From CAZJWR01 sp964549765 (lineage in GTDB: Bacteria > Zixibacteria > MSB-5A5 > GN15 > JAAZOE01), in assembly GCA_964549765.1 (NCBI GenBank), contig CAZJWR010000002.1, positions 55,593-119,592 of the forward strand: 64,000 nt of DNA, written 5' to 3'. Both the position numbers and the translations under genes were made by a program. This document shows positions 1-7,689 of the stretch, piece by piece (within the stretch, counting starts at the first letter, position 1; the number at the start of each line of letters is the position of its first letter). The notes under the pieces were generated by a model. It was not told the DNA's origin, made no database searches, and saw only the letters and a list, made by a program, of their open reading frames with translations.

Positions 1-2119
1 TTTCCGTGATCGGCATTTGCCGCGATTGCGCGAAATTTGCCACGGAGAAGCCCGGTTCCGATCCGGTGAATCCGGCCGGGGTGTGATCGGTGTCGGCGAG
101 GCCGTTTCCGCCGAGGAAGCGGTCGATGATATCGGCGACTTTTCTGCCATCGGCGACGGAGTCAACGACCGAAGACGGTCCGCGCACGACATCCCCGACG
201 GCGAAAACACCCTCATGCCCGAGGGCAAAATCTTTGTCCACTTTCAGCGTATGGCCGGGGCCTTTCGTTATCGTGGTATCGTCTGCCATCAGTTCGGGGT
301 CACCCTGTTGTCCGATGTTGACGATGACCGCATCCGCATCGATATGGGTTATGTCGTTCTCGTCATACTCTGGATCGAACCGGCCCTGGCTGTCGAAAAC
401 GCGAGTGCATTTTTTCAAATCGATTCCCGATACCCGATTCTGATCCACGGTGAAGGCTTTCGGACCAAGGCTGGTGTGGATCGTTATGCCTTCCTCTTCG
501 GCCTGGGCGATCTCCCAGTCGTGGGCGGGCATCTCGTCGCGCGATTCCAGACACACCATATCGACCGATTGTGCACCCAGCCGCAAAGCGGTCATGGCCG
601 CATCGATTGCCACGTTGCCGCCGCCGATAACCACGACCCGGCCGTCGAGATGCGGTTTATGTGATGACTTGGCCGATTTCAAAAATTCGAGCCCGGCGTA
701 TATGCCGTCGCTGTCGGAATTTTCGATTGATAGTTTTTTGCTCACCGTCACGCCGGCGGCGATAAGCACGGCATCAAACCCCTGAGACTTGAGATCGGCG
801 GCCGGATTGCCGCCGTTGAAACGATGATCCATATGAAAAGAGATTCCGAGACCATCCAGAATCTTTAACTCTCGGTCCAGTACGTCGGCAGGCAGGCGAT
901 AATCGGGGATGCCGTAGCGCAGCATCCCGCCCGGTTTGCTTTCCCGGTCGAAAAGATCGACGTGATGTCCCTGGCGGGCCAGATAGTACGCCGCCGTAAG
1001 GCCGGCCGGGCCGGAGCCGACGATGGCGACTTTCTTTCCGGTGTCGGAGAGTTTTTCGATTGCCTGCGATGCTTCGTCGAGCACATTATCGGCGACAAAA
1101 CGCTTGAGATCGCATATGGCGACCGGCTGATCAAGTTCCCCTCGGCGGCATAAACCCTCGCAGGGATGAAAACAGACATATCCGAGTATGCCGGGAAACG
1201 GCACGCGGGAACGGATAATATCCAGTGCTTCACGATAATTACCCGAGGCGATAGCTTGGACATACTGCGGGATATCTATTCCCGCAGGGCAATTGGCCGC
1301 GCAGGGAACGGGCGCGTCGCGGCGCACGGCCGGGACGCCGTCTTTATCGCGCAAAGCTCCGGTAGGACAGATTTCCACGCATGCCCCGCAGAACCGGCAT
1401 TGAGCGTCCTTTAGGCTGGCTCCGTTGACGGTTCCGACCCATGCCCGACCGTCCTTCCATGTGGCGCCCAGTATATTGCGATCATGCGCCAAGGTGCAGA
1501 TTCGGACACACCTCAGGCAGCCGATACACAGGTTGTAGTCGCGGATATATAATGGATCGTCGGTGATGATCGGGCGCTGAACCGGTATGTAGCGCTGGGT
1601 ATCGCCGGGGATACCGATGAAATCGGCGACCTTCTCCAATTCGCATCGGCCCAGCAAGACGCAGCATCGTTCCTCGACGGCGACGTTCGACGAGCAATCG
1701 GCGCGGCTGCAACCTTCTTTCTGAGCGCAGGTCAGGCAGGCGTGGGGGTGATCGGCGAGTAGTCTCGCCAGAGCCTGCTTCCGGCGGCTTATGACCGTGT
1801 CGGTATCAGTGCGAATGATCATTCCGTCTTCGGCGGGCGTGATGCAGGAATTGACCGGTTCGGGTTTACCGTCGATCTCGACCAGACACAGGTTGCAATG
1901 CGCCTCGGTTTCGGATTCCGAAGCGGGCGTTCCCCCGGTGATTTCGGTCGTTCCCTGATGAATCGTATCCGCCCATGTCATTTCGCTCACCGGGGGCAGA
2001 TCGGGATGATAGCACATGCGAGGGATGAATATCCCGGCGGCGTCAGCGGCCTGAAGGAGGGTGCATCCTTCGGCGCATGAGACGGTTTGACCGTCAATCG
2101 TAATAGACAGCATAGCCAT
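1..2119 (-). CDS. bzdV: BzdV-like Fe-S/FAD ferredoxin:NAD(P) oxidoreductase, 3' end cut by window
   Basis: An open frame of about 706 codons runs off the left edge. In order it shows a 2Fe-2S N-terminus (MCYHP... CNLCLVE), a NuoG-like HACLTC...C segment near residue 110, two 4Fe-4S sets (CIGCLRCVRIC and CRFCGACVEICP, about residues 190-240), and a glutamate-synthase-small-chain-like part with two dinucleotide folds (AIVGSGPAGLTAAYYL, then VVVIGGGNVAIDAA). The closing FAD motif FAVGDVVRG is visible, so only a short C-terminus is missing. It lies 81 bp after the bzdM-like ferredoxin gene. In Azoarcus-type bzd clusters the equivalent protein is proposed to reduce the ferredoxin that feeds benzoyl-CoA reductase. 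The start is ATG at 2119 or 2113; no clear RBS separates them. Substrate and direction are inferred. Confidence 0.8.
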   Translation of the reverse strand, partial: MAMLSITIDGQTVSCAEGCTLLQAADAAGIFIPRMCYHPDLPPVSEMTWADTIHQGTTEITGGTPASESETEAHCNLCLVEIDGKPEPVNSCITPAEDGMIIRTDTDTVISRRKQALARLLADHPHACLTCAQKEGCSRADCSSNVAVEERCCVLLGRCELEKVADFIGIPGDTQRYIPVQRPIITDDPLYIRDYNLCIGCLRCVRICTLAHDRNILGATWKDGRAWVGTVNGASLKDAQCRFCGACVEICPTGALRDKDGVPAVRRDAPVPCAANCPAGIDIPQYVQAIASGNYREALDIIRSRVPFPGILGYVCFHPCEGLCRRGELDQPVAICDLKRFVADNVLDEASQAIEKLSDTGKKVAIVGSGPAGLTAAYYLARQGHHVDLFDRESKPGGMLRYGIPDYRLPADVLDRELKILDGLGISFHMDHRFNGGNPAADLKSQGFDAVLIAAGVTVSKKLSIENSDSDGIYAGLEFLKSAKSSHKPHLDGRVVVIGGGNVAIDAAMTALRLGAQSVDMVCLESRDEMPAHDWEIAQAEEEGITIHTSLGPKAFTVDQNRVSGIDLKKCTRVFDSQGRFDPEYDENDITHIDADAVIVNIGQQGDPELMADDTTITKGPGHTLKVDKDFALGHEGVFAVGDVVRGPSSVVDSVADGRKVADIIDRFLGGNGLADTDHTPAGFTGSEPGFSVANFAQSRQMPITE

Positions 2120-2200
2120 AGCGATGTTTCAACCTGTGTGAAGAGGCAAAATCAATAAAATTCGGCGCAGTCAAATCCGACGTGCGATGCCGTCCGGCGG

Positions 2201-2482
2201 CTACCACGAATGGGAAATCGCGCCGGGGGTGCAGGCGACGACACACGGCAACGGGGGCCGGTCGGCCGTCGGCTTGCACGGGCCGCAGTCATATTTGACT
2301 TTCTTGCGGTGCTCTTCCTTGATAGCGGCGACTTCGTCATCATAATCGTCGACGATAATTTCGAACATGCCCACCGGGCAGGCGCCAACGCACGGGTGAT
2401 CGCCGCATTCAAGGCAGCGATCAGTGTCTATCGTGATGAAAAAGTTGCCGCTGCCGTCCATATATCCGTAATTGGCCTTCAC
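2201..2482 (-). CDS. bzdM: BzdM-like dicluster ferredoxin
   Basis: This small acidic protein of 93 residues is read from a GTG that overlaps the TGA of the preceding reductase gene (GTGA), which indicates translational coupling. Two cysteine sets are visible: CLECGDHPCVGACP, and CGPC followed after ten residues by CVVAC. Both depart from the usual CxxCxxCxxxCP spacing; the second carries a longer loop like other ferredoxins with an extended cluster-2 loop. Its place between the ATPase subunit genes and the oxidoreductase gene matches the bzdM ferredoxin, the presumed direct electron donor of benzoyl-CoA reductase. A start at the internal ATG eight codons later is possible but gives no overlap. 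Confidence 0.8.
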   Translation of the reverse strand: MKANYGYMDGSGNFFITIDTDRCLECGDHPCVGACPVGMFEIIVDDYDDEVAAIKEEHRKKVKYDCGPCKPTADRPPLPCVVACTPGAISHSW

Positions 2483-3366
2483 TGGGCGACCTTCTTCCGT
2501 TGTTTCTCGACCAGCGCTTTCGCAAAAAGGGCGGCACCGAGCGCTCCGGCGATCTGGGTGTCGTATTGGGATTTCAGCGCCGTAAGATCCAGTTCCTTTT
2601 CGAGGCGGGTCACCACGCCTGCGTTTTTGGCGATGCCGCCGGTGATGGCGAATTCTTTTTGGACGCCGATGCGTTCCAGAAGCGACACGACCCGGTGCGC
2701 CATGGCCGAGCAGTAGGCCGCCAGGACGCGCTTTTTCGACCAGCCCTCGCGCAGCAGGGACGACGCTTCGGATTTGGCGAAAACGACACAGGTCGACGAC
2801 ACCGGCGGCGGTTCTTCGTCCACGTCCAGCGACATCTCGCCGACGTCTTCGATGGATACCGACAGCAGGTCGGCGAACACTTCCATGCCCCGTCCGGTGC
2901 CGGCGGCGCATTTGTCGTTCATCAGGAAGTTGGTGACTTTGCCCTTCTCATCGCACAGGATTGCCTTGCAGTCTTGTCCGCCCATATCCAGGATCGTCCG
3001 CACCGATGACCCGTACATGAAATTGCCGCCCCGGGCGTGGCAGGCGATTTCGGTGATGGCGCGGTCGGCAAAGGGGACGTTGACGCGGCCGTAGCCGGTG
3101 CCCACCGTATAATGAATATCGTCCAGAGTCAGGCCGGTGTTTTCCATGGCCCATGTGATCGCCTTGCGGGCGCTGTCCGGGCTGTCGGAGCCCGTGCGCA
3201 TATTCGAATACGCGAACAGCTTGCCATCGACCAGAATCACCGCCTGGGAACTGACCGATCCGACGTCAACACCGGCCGAGATGGTCTCGGCTCCTTTCGG
3301 ATCCATGTTCTTGTCGCGCCAGTTATATTCTTTCCACCGCCAGTATTCTTTTACTTGTTCCGTCAT
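2479..3366 (-). CDS. bzdQ: Benzoyl-CoA reductase, bzd-type, subunit Q (ATPase/activator)
   Basis: This 295-residue protein belongs to the BadF/BadG/BcrA/BcrD ASKHA ATPase family, which couples ATP hydrolysis to low-potential electron transfer through a 4Fe-4S cluster shared by two ATPase subunits. It begins with an aromatic, charged leader (YWRWKEYNWRD) typical of the Q subunit. It then shows phosphate-1 loop GVDVGSVSSQ (about residue 32), DMGGQDCKA, and the cluster-ligand region NDKCAAGTGRGM. The ATG overlaps the stop of the P gene (ATGA). Gene order N-O-P-Q-M matches Azoarcus bzd clusters rather than the bcr order. Q versus P is assigned from the leader and the order, not from an alignment. 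Confidence 0.88.
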   Translation of the reverse strand: MTEQVKEYWRWKEYNWRDKNMDPKGAETISAGVDVGSVSSQAVILVDGKLFAYSNMRTGSDSPDSARKAITWAMENTGLTLDDIHYTVGTGYGRVNVPFADRAITEIACHARGGNFMYGSSVRTILDMGGQDCKAILCDEKGKVTNFLMNDKCAAGTGRGMEVFADLLSVSIEDVGEMSLDVDEEPPPVSSTCVVFAKSEASSLLREGWSKKRVLAAYCSAMAHRVVSLLERIGVQKEFAITGGIAKNAGVVTRLEKELDLTALKSQYDTQIAGALGAALFAKALVEKQRKKVAQ

Positions 3367-4139
3367 GACTGCACCCTTTCGCTCGCGACCACGGCCGCTC
3401 CCAACGCGCCCACGAATTCCGCATCTTTCGGAACGCTTACTTCCATTTCCAATGCCCGGCTGAGGGCGTCGACGAATCCGGGATTGTACGACACCCCGCC
3501 CACCAGAGCCACGTCCTTATTGATTCCCACCCGCCGGACCATGGATACGATGCGGCTCGAGATGGCATCGTGCACGGCCCGGGCGATATCCTGCTTCGGG
3601 GTTTTGGCGTGCACCAGCGAGACGACTTCGCTTTCGGCGAACACCGCGCACTGGGCGTTCATGGGCGTCGTCTTGTCCGACTGGAGCGATAATTTTCCGA
3701 ATTCCTCGAGTGAGACTTCCAGAGCGCGCGCCATCGCTTCGGCAAATGCGCCGGCGCCGGCGGCGCATTTTTCGTTGACGGCAAAATCGACGACCTTGCC
3801 GGTCTCTTCCAGTTTTATGCCGCGGCCTTCCTCCGCCCCGACGTCAATTACCGTCCGGACGTTTTTCATCAGATGATTGATTCCCTTGGCAGCGGCGCCC
3901 ACGTCGGTGATATCCGAATTGATATTGGGAGCGGATTTTCGTCCGGCCCCGGTCGACGTGATATGCTTGATATCGGCGACTCCGATCCCCGATTCTTTGG
4001 CCGCCTGTGCCAGACATTCCGAGGCCGACTCGGTGGAGTCAAAACCGGTTGCGACCTTCGCCTTGCCGGCGATTTCCCCGTCTTTCAGGATGACCGCCTT
4101 GATATATTTGGCCCCCATGTCTATTCCGGCTGTAATCAT
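3363..4139 (-). CDS. bzdP: Benzoyl-CoA reductase, bzd-type, subunit P (ATPase/activator)
   Basis: A 258-residue ASKHA ATPase, partner of the next gene product. The phosphate-1 loop is AGIDMGAKYIKAV at the N-terminus. The region corresponding to GGQD reads DVGAEEGRG, so the usual glutamine-aspartate pair is not conserved. The cluster-ligand motif NEKCAAGAGAFAE and the late VGGVSYNPG segment are present. I chose the ATG at 4139 because GGAGGAAG lies just upstream; an in-frame ATG at 4157 precedes that RBS. It sits 57 bp after subunit O and overlaps subunit Q by 4 bp. In the family the P and Q subunits form the electron-activation module. Confidence 0.87.
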   Translation of the reverse strand: MITAGIDMGAKYIKAVILKDGEIAGKAKVATGFDSTESASECLAQAAKESGIGVADIKHITSTGAGRKSAPNINSDITDVGAAAKGINHLMKNVRTVIDVGAEEGRGIKLEETGKVVDFAVNEKCAAGAGAFAEAMARALEVSLEEFGKLSLQSDKTTPMNAQCAVFAESEVVSLVHAKTPKQDIARAVHDAISSRIVSMVRRVGINKDVALVGGVSYNPGFVDALSRALEMEVSVPKDAEFVGALGAAVVASERVQS

Positions 4140-4196
4140 TATGCTTCCTCCGCTCACTAAATGTCTATTCCAAACGCGCTATCGTCGATCGCTTCG

Positions 4197-5513
4197 TTAC
4201 GGGGCAGCCGTGGATGTGTTCTGCATCGTGACGCCCAATGTTTCCATGAAAGAATCGATCCGCACCATAACCCGTTTCTCATCGAATTCCCGCTCGTCTC
4301 CCATGTTGCCTTCGAAGGTCATAACCGGCACGCCGGCTTTGGCGATACCGAGGCGATTTTCCATGATGCCGCAGGAAAGTCCCTCGCATCCCCGGTTCAG
4401 GTGAAGCATGACCCCGTCCAGTTGCCATTGCTTGACGATCTGAAGCATCATGTCGGTCTTGAGGTTGGGATCGTAAAAATGCTGCCATTCGGGCTTGGAG
4501 AGATTCCAATCGGCCAATACTCGCAGGGCCTGATCGCGAGTGGTGATCTTTTCGCCCTTCTGCATGGGCGTCGTCCTGGGGCCCCAACTGCCGTCGGGCT
4601 TGGTTTCCCAGATGCCGATCAGGCCGAAGGTATACAGCGATCCGACCGAGATCGCGCCGTATTTTTCCAGATACCGGAACACCTTGAGAAATCCCCACGG
4701 CGGCTGCGTGTCGGACATAAGCCGGCACGTTTCGTTGGGCACGGCGGCGATATGGTTCTCGACCCGGTATTTGACTTCGTCGCGGAGTTCCTCGTAGAAA
4801 TCGGCGATTTCTTTGGAGTGCTTGGCGAGAGTCCCATGCACGTATAGCGAATACATGGTCTTTTCGTCCAGCGGCGCCGGCTTGGCCATATTCAGGCAAC
4901 AGACTTCCGCCCAGGTGGACGTCGACCGCGTTTCGTTCTCGACGGCCTCGATCAGGAGTTCATCCTGATACTTGCGGCCGGTGACCTTTTCGAGCCATTC
5001 GATCGATTCGTGCATCTGATTGACGACAAACATCAGTCGATTCTCGTCGATATCCTTGTAGGGGCCGACCGAGACATCGATGCAGAAATAGGGGATCTTC
5101 TTGTATTCGGCGACATGCTGATACCATTTCCCGTGGCTGCAGCAGATGTGATCCTGAAAGCAGAAATCGGGATCGGGGTAATCGCCGCCGAAGGCGTACT
5201 TGCCGAGGTACATCGATCCCCAGTAGTTGCGCATATAGCTGCACAGATCGCGAGCCCACCCTTTGGCTTCGGCCGCTTCCAGACATTCCAGAGACAGCTT
5301 GCGGTCAAACGCGATCGAGGCCGCGTACGGCTCGCCGGTGACGTTGTATACATCGCGGCCCAAACCCGCCGGAATGGCGTCGAACGACCACGCCCCGCCG
5401 GTCCAGCGGATACCGCCTTTTTCGCGCGCCTGCTGGTAGTCTTTGTAATACTTGAGGCGCAGCTCTTTGGCTTTCGGCCAGCATTTCAACGGTTCGGTTT
5501 TATATTCAGCCAT
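4197..5513 (-). CDS. bzdO: Benzoyl-CoA reductase, bzd-type, subunit O (HgdB/BcrB-like)
   Basis: A 438-residue protein of the 2-hydroxyacyl-CoA dehydratase/benzoyl-CoA reductase fold. With subunit N it forms the substrate-reducing module that converts benzoyl-CoA to the cyclic dienoyl-CoA. Visible landmarks are the cysteine-bearing segment FCFQDHICCSHGKW (about residue 130) and the C-terminal GCEGLSCGIMENRLG with nearby GVPVMTFEGNMGDEREFD, typical of the HgdB family. Length agrees with the roughly 440-residue O/B subunits. ATG at 5513 is preferred because GAGGAG sits seven bases upstream; ATGs at 5531 and 5528 would place the RBS inside the gene. It follows subunit N by 23 bp. Confidence 0.88.
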   Translation of the reverse strand: MAEYKTEPLKCWPKAKELRLKYYKDYQQAREKGGIRWTGGAWSFDAIPAGLGRDVYNVTGEPYAASIAFDRKLSLECLEAAEAKGWARDLCSYMRNYWGSMYLGKYAFGGDYPDPDFCFQDHICCSHGKWYQHVAEYKKIPYFCIDVSVGPYKDIDENRLMFVVNQMHESIEWLEKVTGRKYQDELLIEAVENETRSTSTWAEVCCLNMAKPAPLDEKTMYSLYVHGTLAKHSKEIADFYEELRDEVKYRVENHIAAVPNETCRLMSDTQPPWGFLKVFRYLEKYGAISVGSLYTFGLIGIWETKPDGSWGPRTTPMQKGEKITTRDQALRVLADWNLSKPEWQHFYDPNLKTDMMLQIVKQWQLDGVMLHLNRGCEGLSCGIMENRLGIAKAGVPVMTFEGNMGDEREFDEKRVMVRIDSFMETLGVTMQNTSTAAP

Positions 5514-5536
5514 GATACTCCTCTTCATCAAATAGC

Positions 5537-6661
5537 CTAAAACAGCTCTTCCACGCCCAGCATTTCCAAAAACGCCTCCACCCGTATCCGCATCGGGCCC
5601 AGCGGCACGGTCACGTCGAATTCGAGAAATAGGGTCGGAAAATTATTGCCGTTCAGATATTCCTTCAGCGGCACCATGTCGCATTCATGGGGATCGCAGA
5701 ATTTCTGCTGGATCAGGATGACGCCGGCGACGTTGAAATCCTTGGCTAGTTGCAGGATATGCGGAAACCGGGTCCGTTCCTCCCAGTCCTTGGTCGGGCA
5801 CGGCGGGCGGTCGATATACCGGTTGGAGAGATCTTTCAGGATATCGCCGGAAAACTGCGTCGAATTCCAAAAATAGCGGGACCCGGTGCAATGGTCGTCG
5901 ACGACGACCGTGGCGCCGACCGATTCCACCATATTGATAAAGGCCGTGTCGTCGTCCTCGGACCCGACGATCATGAGACGCGCGCCGGTGTCGCGGTCGA
6001 GCTTGCGCGATTTCAATCCCAGTAGGATACGCTTCAATTCGGCATTGTGATCTTTTTTGTCGACGAAAAACGACGACGCCACCATGACCATCGCCTCGAG
6101 GCCGGTCAGGGGCGGATTGTCCCCCTTGCGAAGATCGTACACTTCATGCATCAGGCGGCGGTTTTCGTTGTAGAGTTCGGCCGCTTCCTGCATTGACGTG
6201 TCGGAGATCGTCTTCCCGGTCCATTTCTCGATCGCGTCTTTGAATTTGACCAGCTCTCCCGCGAAGTAGGAGCGGGCGTGTTCCGTCTGCACCTTGTTCG
6301 GCATGTAAAGATAAAACGAGAAATCCTCGGGCACGTGGTTTCGCCACGAGGTGAAGGCCTGCCGCAGATGCAGGCAGGACTGGGAAAGCACGATACCCTT
6401 CATGTAGTCGTAGCGGCCCTTCAGCCCCTGTGCCAGGACGTCCCGGCAGAAGGGACAAAACATCCCGAAAATATGCGGTTCGGTGACATCCTGCGGTTCG
6501 TGAGCGCCGAGCATCCGCACCGGCAGCATGCCGGCGGCATAGAGCAGTTCCTCGGGCACATAACTGCAGAAGCAGCCGACGACCTGACCGTCATTTTTCG
6601 CGAGCCAGTCGCGGGCGTAGTCATGACGGTTCTTGTACCAGTCAAAAAACTTCTCGAACAT
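5537..6661 (-). CDS. bzdN: Benzoyl-CoA reductase, bzd-type, subunit N (HgdB/BcrC-like)
   Basis: A 374-residue protein of the same dehydratase/reductase fold as subunit O and slightly shorter, as expected for N/C subunits. Cysteines typical of Fe-S ligation and the substrate pocket occur in VVGCFCSYVPEELLYAAGM (about residue 30), MFCPFCRD (about 75), SQSCLHLRQ, and the C-terminal QQKFCDPHECD. An ideal RBS (CAGGAGG) precedes the ATG. It is the first structural gene, 16 bp after the TetR gene and 23 bp before subunit O, so the regulator and reductase are likely one transcript. The alternative reading as a 2-hydroxyacyl-CoA dehydratase is disfavoured because two distinct ATPases, a ferredoxin and a BzdV-like enzyme follow in bzd order. 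Confidence 0.88.
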   Translation of the reverse strand: MFEKFFDWYKNRHDYARDWLAKNDGQVVGCFCSYVPEELLYAAGMLPVRMLGAHEPQDVTEPHIFGMFCPFCRDVLAQGLKGRYDYMKGIVLSQSCLHLRQAFTSWRNHVPEDFSFYLYMPNKVQTEHARSYFAGELVKFKDAIEKWTGKTISDTSMQEAAELYNENRRLMHEVYDLRKGDNPPLTGLEAMVMVASSFFVDKKDHNAELKRILLGLKSRKLDRDTGARLMIVGSEDDDTAFINMVESVGATVVVDDHCTGSRYFWNSTQFSGDILKDLSNRYIDRPPCPTKDWEERTRFPHILQLAKDFNVAGVILIQQKFCDPHECDMVPLKEYLNGNNFPTLFLEFDVTVPLGPMRIRVEAFLEMLGVEELF

Positions 6662-6677
6662 AATCCTCCTGCGATTC

Positions 6678-7295
6678 TTATAATGCGTTTATACCATTCA
6701 GAAATATTTGCAGAAAACGTGAAGACATGGCATCGACATCGGCGTTTCTTTCGGGATCATACCACATATAAACCCAATTGAGCGACCCGAACAGAAACAG
6801 CGTCGCCTGATCGATGTCGTCTTTGGTACCTCGGCAGGCTTCGGCGACGGCGCTGCGAACCAGGCGGAAATATTCCCGCCGGGTTTCCAGAACGCCCTTG
6901 TAATATTTACCGGACAACGAGTCGATTTCGTGGATGCAGACCCGGAATTCATCGGTGTGGTTGACGAAAAACTGAAAATGATTATCGATGACCGCCTTCA
7001 GTTTATCTTCGGGCGTCGCCGATTCATCCATTTTCGTCCTCAGCCGTTCGACCAGGGTGGAAAACGCATGATGCTGGATGGCATAGAGCACTTCGTCTTT
7101 GCTCTTGAAGTAGTAATAGATGCCGGACAAACCCACGTTGCCTTCGGCGGCCACGTCGCGGACGGAAGCCCCGTCGAAGCCGTTCCTGGCGATCACCTTG
7201 GCGGCGGCTTCCAGAATCGACGCCATCCGTTTTTCGTAAGTGTTGCGGCGGCGGGTGGCTGAGGATTTTGCCTTTGTTTTTGCGACGGCAGCCAC
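6678..7295 (-). CDS. TetR/AcrR-family transcriptional regulator heading the bzd operon
   Basis: A 205-residue repressor-type protein. After a basic N-terminal tail comes the TetR helix-turn-helix (about residues 28-70, with NGFDGASVRDVAAEGNVG and YYYFKSKDEVLYAI), followed by a helical ligand-binding domain with no recognisable ligand signature. It starts at GTG, preceded by AAGGAAG. It lies 16 bp upstream of bzdN on the same strand and has a palindromic site right at its own promoter. The simplest model is an autoregulated local repressor of the benzoyl-CoA reductase operon released by an aromatic or CoA-thioester ligand. The ligand is inferred; Azoarcus bzd is instead controlled by BzdR, which is unrelated to TetR. 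Confidence 0.85.
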   Translation of the reverse strand: MAAVAKTKAKSSATRRRNTYEKRMASILEAAAKVIARNGFDGASVRDVAAEGNVGLSGIYYYFKSKDEVLYAIQHHAFSTLVERLRTKMDESATPEDKLKAVIDNHFQFFVNHTDEFRVCIHEIDSLSGKYYKGVLETRREYFRLVRSAVAEACRGTKDDIDQATLFLFGSLNWVYMWYDPERNADVDAMSSRFLQIFLNGINAL

Positions 7296-7319
7296 GGCTC
7301 TTCACTTCCTTATAAAATC

Positions 7320-7331
7320 GAACGTTCGTTC
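7320..7331 (-). promoter_or_regulatory. Candidate TetR operator
   Basis: GAACGTTCGTTC contains the perfect 8-bp palindrome GAACGTTC plus a repeated GTTC half. It falls immediately downstream of the -10 box of the tetR/bzd promoter and about 25 bp before the tetR start. This is a usual place for a TetR-family autoregulatory operator. Assignment rests on position and symmetry only. Confidence 0.5.
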
Positions 7332-7333
7332 AA

Positions 7334-7363
7334 ATTATACACAAAAAGTCCCAAAAAAGTCAA
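7334..7363 (-). promoter_or_regulatory. Sigma-70-type promoter for tetR-bzd operon
   Basis: On the minus strand TTGACT (7363-7358) is separated by 18 bp from TATAAT (7339-7334). The -10 is perfect and the -35 has one mismatch. Transcription would begin inside the candidate operator and run into tetR and the bzd genes. Confidence 0.7.
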
Positions 7364-7407
7364 GAGAATTTTCTGGTCTGGAAATAAATACCCCCCGGGG
7401 AATTTGT

Positions 7408-7482
7408 GGCTGGCGGACGTCCCCGTCTGCCAGCCTTTTTTGAGAATCACATCACCGTTGGCGCACGAGGACGTACGCCAAC
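7408..7482. repeat. Two adjacent hairpin sequences between tetR and hcrB
   Basis: The first (7408-7435) has a 12-bp stem with one G-U pair, GGCTGGCGGACG against CGTCTGCCAGCC, followed by six T. It looks like an intrinsic terminator on the + strand, yet no plus-strand gene precedes it. The second (7457-7482) pairs GTTGGCG with CGCCAAC. A similar arm (GGCAGAC/GTCTGCC) recurs near 11865-11886 beyond the hcr operon, which suggests a dispersed repeat family rather than a gene-specific terminator. The remaining noncoding sequence 7296-7689 also holds the promoters and repeat described separately. Confidence 0.5.
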
Positions 7483-7514
7483 CACTAATGGTGATTGCGT
7501 AGATGGGATACAAC

Positions 7515-7549
7515 AGATTGCTTCACCCGCAGGGCGGGTTCGCAATGAC
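7515..7549 (+). repeat. Short dispersed repeat, copy 1 (AGATTGCTTC ... CGCAATGAC)
   Basis: AGATTGCTTC and CGCAATGAC flank a GC-rich centre of 16 bp. The same ends occur, with longer centres, at 11609-11653 (inverted orientation) and 11751-11808 (direct). Such intergenic elements recur in many bacterial genomes; no transposase is present here. Confidence 0.6.
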
Positions 7550-7638
7550 AATGGTGGCAGGGGTTGTTCAACAGGCCCTGAAGCAGTGCGTCACCCACCT
7601 GTGTATAAAGGACTGTGGGCGGCCATGAAGATTTGCTG

Positions 7639-7667
7639 TTGCGATATGTGGATAACGATCATATATT
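7639..7667 (+). promoter_or_regulatory. Candidate promoter for the hydroxybenzoyl-CoA reductase-like operon
   Basis: TTGCGA and TATATT are separated by 17 bp and lie 23 bp before the ATG of the FAD subunit gene. GAGGAAA at about 7679 serves as RBS. The -35 is a weak match. Confidence 0.5.
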
Positions 7668-7689
7668 CTTTCGTGCTTGAGGAAAATCT

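Noticed and set aside
17..785. Plus-strand frames of 215 and 111 residues
   Set aside because: They are opposite the BzdV-like gene, whose frame shows continuous Fe-S and FAD motifs. The plus-strand translations show no domain.
5537..6661. Alternative call as 2-hydroxyglutaryl-CoA dehydratase subunit
   Set aside because: The neighbouring two different ATPases, ferredoxin and BzdV-like enzyme in bzd order favour benzoyl-CoA reductase.
7408..7441. Terminator of a plus-strand gene before hcrB
   Set aside because: No plus-strand gene lies upstream; the hairpin looks like part of a repeat family.
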